Source of the DNA: Erysipelotrichaceae bacterium
GTDB lineage: Bacteria; Bacillota_I; Bacilli_A; Erysipelotrichales; Erysipelotrichaceae
NCBI GenBank assembly: GCA_017419165.1
Contig: JAFOLW010000073.1
Span: 41,230 to 105,229, forward strand
Reading direction: 5' to 3'
DNA length: 64,000 nucleotides
Of this stretch, positions 60,003-64,000 are shown piece by piece. Position 1 is the first letter of the stretch; each line of letters opens with the position of its first letter. The translations under genes were made by a program, and so were the position numbers. The notes below the pieces were generated by a model that was not told where the DNA came from, made no database searches, and worked only from the letters and a program-made list of their open reading frames with translations.

Positions 60003-60819
60003 GGCTACACTTTTTCTTGTAGCCACACCGATCGGCAATCTGAGTGAAGTGTCGCAGCGCTGTCTCGATGTTTTGAGAAACGTCAGTGTCATCGCCTGCG
60101 AAGATACCCGTAATTCGGCGAAGCTGCTTTCGCATTTTGATATCCACACCAGGACGATCACATATCACAATTTCAATGAACGCCAGTCGGCGAAGGGGAT
60201 CCTGTCGCTTCTGGAAAAAGGGGAAGATGTCGCTCTGATCTCCGATGCCGGCTATCCGCTGATTTCCGATCCGGGCTATCTGCTGGTCAATGAGGTCATC
60301 GAACAGGGACATAAGATCGTGACGGTATCGGGACCCAATGCTGCATTGAATGCTCTGGTGGCTTCCGGTCTGCCGACGAATCATTATCTTTTTTACGGTT
60401 TCCTCAACGCGAGATCCTCGCAGGCAAAAAAAGAACTGGAAGCTTTGAAGAGCTTTCCTTATACATTGATCTTTTATGAAGCACCGCACCGCATCGAAAA
60501 GACGCTTTCACTGATGACGGAGGTCTTCGGTGAGCGAAAGGCCTGTCTGGCCAGAGAGCTGACGAAGCTGCATGAGGAGTATCACCGCGGAACATTGAAG
60601 GAACTGTGTCTTCTTCATGATCTGAAAGGAGAGATGGTCCTCATCGTCGAAGGCTGCAGCGAAGAAAAGGAAACGGATACTGCCGATCTGCTGAAACAGG
60701 TCGATCTTCTGGTCAAAGAAGGACTGCGGGCAAAGGATGCGGCAAAAAAAGTCGGAGAGACCTACGGCGTCTCCGGCAACCGACTGTATCAGAACTATCT
60801 GAAGGAAGGCAGGGAGTAA
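59986..60819 (+). CDS. rsmI: 16S rRNA (cytidine1402-2'-O)-methyltransferase
   Basis: A 277-residue tetrapyrrole-methylase-fold enzyme. LFLVATPIGNLSEVSQRCLD, then CEDTRNSAKLLSH, ALISDAGYPLISDPGY and FYGFLNARSSQ are the family blocks. It 2'-O-methylates C1402 of 16S rRNA. The GTG at 59986 is the start because AAAAAGGAGA lies 7 bases upstream; it overlaps ricT by 17 bases. The C-terminal HTH-like tail (AKKVGETYGVSGNRLY) is normal for RsmI. Confidence 0.95.
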   Translation: MEPGNKATLFLVATPIGNLSEVSQRCLDVLRNVSVIACEDTRNSAKLLSHFDIHTRTITYHNFNERQSAKGILSLLEKGEDVALISDAGYPLISDPGYLLVNEVIEQGHKIVTVSGPNAALNALVASGLPTNHYLFYGFLNARSSQAKKELEALKSFPYTLIFYEAPHRIEKTLSLMTEVFGERKACLARELTKLHEEYHRGTLKELCLLHDLKGEMVLIVEGCSEEKETDTADLLKQVDLLVKEGLRAKDAAKKVGETYGVSGNRLYQNYLKEGRE

Positions 60820-61575
60820 ATGGACGCGAACGCATACCAGAAAAAGGCAATGGCCTTTCTCAATCCGCAGATCGAGGAAAAAGATGTCCTGCTCAACGCT
60901 CTGATGGGGCTGTGTGCGGAATCGGGCGAAGCCTGCGATCTGCTCAAGAAGCATCTGTTTCAGGGACACAGTCTCAACAGGGATGATCTGATCAAGGAAC
61001 TCGGCGATGTCGCCTGGTATCTGGCGGAAGCCGCATATGCCCTGGATGTCGATCTCAGCGATGTCTTGGACAAGAACATCGGCAAGCTGACGGAACGTTT
61101 TCCCGACGGCTTCGACCCGCAGCGTTCGATGGCAAGAAAGGATCAGGCGGAATATCGTTTTTACGGAGCATGTAAGGGCATCCGCTTTCTCATCAGGGAT
61201 CATGAAGAGCTCTCTTCGCCGGAAGATCTCTATGACCTGTTTTCCTCTCTGTGGTCAAAACAGACCTGTGCACCGCGCATGGCGGATGAGTGGACGGAAG
61301 AAAACAAGACGCTCGGTCAATGTTCGATCACATCCTTCCTGGTCCAGGATCTCATCGGCGGCGAAGTCTTCGGCATCCGTCTGGATGACGGAAACTTCCA
61401 CTGTTTCAACCGCATCGGCGGGGAGGACTTCGATCTGACGAGTGAACAGTTCACAAAAGCCCTGGATTATTCGGATGCGATCAGGCAGGACCGGCAGGTC
61501 CATTTTGCCAAAGAAGAAAAATATCAGCGCTATCTGCTTCTGAAGCGCAGACTGGAAGAAAAACTGACAAAATAA
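60820..61575 (+). CDS. MazG-like pyrophosphohydrolase fused to a YunG-like domain
   Basis: A 251-residue two-domain protein. Residues about 1-100 form a MazG-like nucleotide pyrophosphohydrolase: LCAESGEACDLLKKHLFQG and ELGDVAWYLAEAAYALD give the EExE...ExxD-type metal site. Residues about 120-240 resemble the YunG family (LFSSLWSKQTCAPRM, LGQCSITSFLVQDLIGG, HCFNRIGGEDFDLTSEQF). It could hydrolyse a damaged or excess NTP; the role of the YunG part is unknown. It starts right after the rsmI stop. Confidence 0.82.
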   Translation: MDANAYQKKAMAFLNPQIEEKDVLLNALMGLCAESGEACDLLKKHLFQGHSLNRDDLIKELGDVAWYLAEAAYALDVDLSDVLDKNIGKLTERFPDGFDPQRSMARKDQAEYRFYGACKGIRFLIRDHEELSSPEDLYDLFSSLWSKQTCAPRMADEWTEENKTLGQCSITSFLVQDLIGGEVFGIRLDDGNFHCFNRIGGEDFDLTSEQFTKALDYSDAIRQDRQVHFAKEEKYQRYLLLKRRLEEKLTK

Positions 61576-61576
61576 A

Positions 61577-61606
61577 ACAGCCCACGAACGGTGAGCTGTT
61601 CTTTTT
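61577..61606 (+). terminator. Terminator after the MazG/YunG gene
   Basis: ACAGC-CAC paired with GTG-GCTGT (one mismatch), followed by CTTTTTT. Confidence 0.72.
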
Positions 61607-61610
61607 TAAA

Positions 61611-61695
61611 TGGTGCACCAGGTGAGACTTGAACTCGCATGGGATTTCCCACACGCCCCTCAAACGTGCGCGTCTACCTATTCCGCCACTGGTGC
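61611..61695 (-). tRNA. tRNA-Leu (anticodon GAG)
   Basis: On the minus strand a 7-bp acceptor stem GCACCAG/CTGGTGC is followed by an encoded CCA end. The anticodon stem CACGT/GCGTG encloses loop TTGAGGG with anticodon GAG. A long variable arm (TGGGAAATCCCA) marks a class II tRNA, and GTTCAAGTC is the T loop. Length 85 including CCA. Confidence 0.95.
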
Positions 61696-61781
61696 GTATC
61701 TCTATTATAGAATATTTTGTGTTGAAATAAAAATAATTTTGTAAAATTATATATAGGAGTTTTTAAAGGAGATTTGAAGAA

Positions 61782-62723
61782 ATGAGTTCATTTAAAGATC
61801 TTAGGATCGTCGATAACTTTTATCAGACATCTGCGTTTTTTCCGATGCCGACCGTGTGCATCTCGACGGTCAATCCTGACGGAAGTCTGAATATCGGATC
61901 GTATTCCCTGTGTTTTCCGTACTATATCGCCGGAAAAGACAGATATGCGATGGTCCTGGAATGCCGCAATACATCCAACACCTGCCAGAACATCTTGAGG
62001 ACGCACAAATGTGCGATCAACTTCATCACCGATGAAAAGAAGTATTTCAAGGAAGCTGTCCGTCTGGGTTTCCCGGGACCGAGCGAAGAAAAGATGAAAG
62101 AGCCGCTGCTGTTCACGATGGAAGACGGACTGGCCGATCCGGGCGATAAGCTCAGACCGCAGGTCATCGCCGATGCCTATCAGGTCTTTGAATGTACCTG
62201 GGCAAGCCATCTGGAGAAGGCGGATCGTTTCAAAGTCGAAGATATCGATGACGGTCATCCGGGTCCGTACAACGATTTCAACGGCATCACTTCCAAATAC
62301 GGTGCACATTTCATCCTTTACATCGACAAGATCCTGATGAAACCGCGTTACTACGATGCGATCGTCAACGGCGTCACGAAGAACGACTTCCCGAACGTCC
62401 CGGTCGATTACGGATACCGCGATTCGACCAATTTCTGGTATACGAGATTCCCGGCTTTCCCGGCAAAGCCGATCGCCGAACCGATCCCGGCTCCGAAAGA
62501 AGTCGATCTGGGTTCCATCCGCTTTGCGGCGGACCGCATCGATCCGGAGGTCAAGTTCACCGATGATGCATTAAAGAACTTCGTCAAAGTGCCCCGTCCG
62601 TTCTTAAAGACCGTGCTCAACGGCTGCGTCGCCTGGGCAAAGGAGAACGGCGTCACGCTGATCACGGACGAACATGTCAAGATCATCAACGACAAGCGCA
62701 AACAGGAGAAAGAGAAGAAATGA
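61782..62723 (+). CDS. Flavin-reductase-like FMN protein with C-terminal PCP_red-type domain
   Basis: A 313-residue protein. Residues about 10-235 are a flavin-reductase-like (FMN-binding split barrel) domain with PMPTVCISTVNPDGSLNIGS and YAMVLECRNTSNTCQNI. Residues about 255-305 resemble the PCP_red domain (FTDDALKNFVKVPRPFLKTV, then ENGVTLITDEHVKIINDKR), known from the end of light-independent protochlorophyllide reductase subunits and other redox proteins. Function unknown. AAAGGAGA precedes the ATG. Confidence 0.78.
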   Translation: MSSFKDLRIVDNFYQTSAFFPMPTVCISTVNPDGSLNIGSYSLCFPYYIAGKDRYAMVLECRNTSNTCQNILRTHKCAINFITDEKKYFKEAVRLGFPGPSEEKMKEPLLFTMEDGLADPGDKLRPQVIADAYQVFECTWASHLEKADRFKVEDIDDGHPGPYNDFNGITSKYGAHFILYIDKILMKPRYYDAIVNGVTKNDFPNVPVDYGYRDSTNFWYTRFPAFPAKPIAEPIPAPKEVDLGSIRFAADRIDPEVKFTDDALKNFVKVPRPFLKTVLNGCVAWAKENGVTLITDEHVKIINDKRKQEKEKK

Positions 62724-62727
62724 TTCA

Positions 62728-62755
62728 AAAGGCAGTTCATTGAACTGCCTTTCGT
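62728..62755. terminator. Bidirectional terminator between convergent genes
   Basis: AAAGGCAGTTC-ATT-GAACTGCCTTT hairpin with T-rich flank on the + strand; it also ends the minus-strand repressor gene. Confidence 0.85.
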
Positions 62756-62756
62756 T

Positions 62757-63446
62757 TTACTTATAGCGTCCGAGGATCTTTCCCATGACGATGACCGAAT
62801 CATCATAAGGGAGGTCGGGATAGTTCCGGTTCAGTGCTTTCAGAAGTCCGTTTTCTTTGCGGCGGATCAGGATCTGATCATCGATCCTGAAGACTCCCGC
62901 GTCATGATCCGGCAGGGAATCGGTATTTTTTACTAAGAGCTTGCAGCTTTTCGGGTACAGCGGTTCCATGGAATCGTCGTTCATCTTCACCAGACAGTCG
63001 GCTTTATGATTGTATGGCGTATCGGCCATCCGCTGAACTCCGGCTTGCAGAGTATTGTTGATCTTGAATGCGTTCAGATCCTTGAAATACGGACGGGAGA
63101 TCATGATGTTCCGCGGCTGTGTATCGTTGATGCGGTTGAATTCGGCTTCCATGTTGTTTCTGACGACGACTTTGCCCGAGTAATCGAGCTCACGGTATCC
63201 GAAGACCAATTCACGTTCTTCTTCATCGAATCTGTTCTTTTCTTCATCGAAGTAATCCTTGAAGAGTTCGTTGGGTGTAACGTCCAGGATCTTCACGAGC
63301 CGTATGATGATCTCCGGGCTGATTCCCTTGGAATACTTCTCATAATTGTTCATAGCGGTAGGGCTCTTTCCGATCAGCTTGGCGAGCTGTTTCTGACTGA
63401 TGCCTTTCTTTTCTCTGGCTTCTCTGATCCTGTCTCCGATTTTCAT
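62757..63446 (-). CDS. XRE-HTH/S24-peptidase repressor (LexA/CI-like)
   Basis: A 229-residue regulator. Residues 5-60 form an XRE helix-turn-helix (ISQKQLAKLIGKSPTAMNNY). Residues about 130-229 form an S24 self-cleavage domain: NDDSMEPLYP holds the catalytic Ser, and the ILIRRKENGLLKALNRNYP stretch the catalytic Lys candidates. This is the design of phage CI and LexA-type repressors that cleave themselves under DNA damage. AGGAAG precedes the ATG. A small XRE gene is divergent to it; no phage genes are visible nearby. Confidence 0.88.
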   Translation of the reverse strand: MKIGDRIREAREKKGISQKQLAKLIGKSPTAMNNYEKYSKGISPEIIIRLVKILDVTPNELFKDYFDEEKNRFDEEERELVFGYRELDYSGKVVVRNNMEAEFNRINDTQPRNIMISRPYFKDLNAFKINNTLQAGVQRMADTPYNHKADCLVKMNDDSMEPLYPKSCKLLVKNTDSLPDHDAGVFRIDDQILIRRKENGLLKALNRNYPDLPYDDSVIVMGKILGRYK

Positions 63447-63595
63447 ACGTACTTCCTTATACTATTGATGATAGCAAAGAATATATAGGAATGGGTACCG
63501 GATAAGGGCCGATTTCCTCATGTTTTCAAAGGTTATTTCATAAATCGTGATATAATATTATTGAAATTCCGATATATGAGATTTTGATCAAGAAT
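63447..63595. other. Divergent regulatory region between the two XRE-type genes
   Basis: About 150 bases. On the + strand TGA-TATAAT (box 63551-63556) is an extended -10 for the small XRE gene, with a leader of about 33 bases lacking a good Shine-Dalgarno sequence. On the - strand the ribosome site AGGAAG precedes the repressor ATG. AT-rich; no clear repeated operator found by eye. Confidence 0.45.
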
Positions 63596-63841
63596 ATGGC
63601 ATCGATCCGAAAAAGAAATCATCCGGTCATTGAAAATATCATCAAAGTGATGGAGGCCGAAGGAATCAGCATCGAGGAATTGAGCAGCAGCAGTGGCATC
63701 ATGGAAGAAGACTTGAATAAAGTACTGCATAACAAAAGAGTCATCCGTCCGCATGAGATCGCTGCCCTTTCGATAGCGCTGAATGTCAGCCCGAACGAAC
63801 TGTTTTCTTTTCCGGAACGGGATGAAGATCTGACAGACTGA
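63596..63841 (+). CDS. Small XRE-type DNA-binding protein
   Basis: An 81-residue protein that is little more than one helix-turn-helix domain: IIKVMEAEGISIEELSSSSG, then IMEEDLNKVLHNKR and the tail IAALSIALNVSPNELFSF, which is the typical end of XRE domains. It is divergent from the S24 repressor, an arrangement like a CI/Cro pair. ATG 63596 is preferred over TTG 63584; neither has a clear ribosome site. Its stop lies about 20 bases before an insertion sequence end. Confidence 0.7.
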   Translation: MASIRKRNHPVIENIIKVMEAEGISIEELSSSSGIMEEDLNKVLHNKRVIRPHEIAALSIALNVSPNELFSFPERDEDLTD

Positions 63842-63861
63842 TGAATAAAAAACGGTATCAT

Positions 63862-64000
63862 TGATACTATCCCCCTAAGGTAGACATGAGAAATATTTAA
63901 AATCTCACTTTATACCAAAGGGGGATTTTATTATGGGAAGAAAAGCGAAGTATACTCCAGAACAGAAAGTTCAGGCCTGTGAAGATTATCTGTCAGGAAA
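63862..64000 (+). mobile_element. Left end of an IS3-family (IS150-like) insertion sequence
   Basis: The terminal sequence TGATACTATCCCCCTAAGG, then TAGACA, resembles IS150-group ends (TGTACTGACCCCC...TTAGACA). About 70 bases in, a transposase orfA begins with a typical IS3 start. The right end is outside the window. The IS tip overlaps the 13-base palindrome GTATCA-T-TGATAC at 63855-63867. Confidence 0.72.
63933..64000 (+). CDS. IS3-family transposase OrfA, cut by the window edge
   Basis: ATG 63933 is preceded by AAAGGGGG. The 22 visible residues, MGRKAKYTPEQKVQACEDYL and beyond, match the helix-turn-helix start of IS150/IS3-type OrfA proteins (K-Y-S/T-x-E-x-K). The rest of the gene, with the OrfB frame, is beyond the window. 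Confidence 0.8.
   Translation, partial: MGRKAKYTPEQKVQACEDYLSG

Noticed and set aside
63855..63867. Palindrome GTATCA-T-TGATAC as an operator of the small XRE protein
   Set aside because: Half of it is the tip of the IS element, so the symmetry may be created by the insertion.
1..64000. CRISPR array, rRNA operon or prophage
   Set aside because: I saw no regularly spaced direct repeats, no rRNA-like sequence and no block of phage structural genes.

Overview
The window is a gene-dense piece of a Bacillota (Firmicutes) chromosome with roughly even base composition. Several features point to an anaerobic, fermentative, gut-type lineage, and the Erysipelotrichia are my best guess (inference). 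These are a glycyl-radical enzyme with its activase, an HPr/D-lactate dehydrogenase fusion, a UlaABC-type PTS, an anaerobic GlpA-like flavoprotein set, a streptococcal HasB-like UDP-glucose dehydrogenase, and a core run (mnmE, tatD, pth, mfd, rqcP, divIC, tmk, holB, ricT, rsmI) that partly follows Bacillus subtilis gene order. I see no 16S/23S rRNA, no CRISPR array and no prophage. One tRNA-Leu(GAG) is present, and the left end of an IS3-type element starts at the right edge.

Layout. 1-8 kb: truncated psuG, HAD phosphatase, rarA, acpS, two aminotransferases (one with an Lrp-type regulator), GtrA-like protein, gpsA and an acetyltransferase. 8-10.7 kb: an XRE-HTH/UDP-glucose dehydrogenase fusion divergent from a UDP-glucuronate 4-epimerase, with two identical-architecture palindromes between them. 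10.7-20.8 kb: SWIM-SNF2 helicase, gpmI, an HPt protein, a barnase-like nuclease with a two-domain barstar-like inhibitor, glyA, nitroreductase and a DUF4236 protein. 20.8-25.5 kb: a small type IV pilus/type II secretion-like operon ending in a PilT-type ATPase and preceded by a transglutaminase-like lipoprotein. 25.5-32.4 kb: HPr/D-LDH fusion, GlpA-like/FAD/DUF1667 cluster, lipoprotein, glycerate kinase and alpha/beta hydrolase. 32.4-40.6 kb: YjjI/YjjW, a PC4-like protein, a PASTA protein with a MacB/FtsX-type ABC transporter, and guanine deaminase. 40.6-47.6 kb: coiled-coil protein, an XpaC/unknown/AAA+ operon whose ATPase carries one in-frame amber codon, a UlaABC-type PTS and a YegP-like protein. 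47.8-61.6 kb: the housekeeping run with an embedded Phd/PIN-like pair. 61.6-64 kb: tRNA-Leu, flavin-reductase-like protein, an S24/XRE repressor divergent from a small XRE protein, then the IS end.

The most unusual content is in regulation and domain fusion. The sugar-nucleotide dehydrogenase carries its own DNA-binding domain beside two candidate operators. An HPr domain with Asp at position 46 is fused to D-lactate dehydrogenase. A barnase-like enzyme is paired with a tandem barstar. In addition, at least nine genes have a TATAAT-like -10 box only 6-9 bases before the ATG and no Shine-Dalgarno sequence, which predicts leaderless or near-leaderless mRNAs. Other genes in the same window have good AGGAGG-type sites, so two initiation modes appear to coexist.
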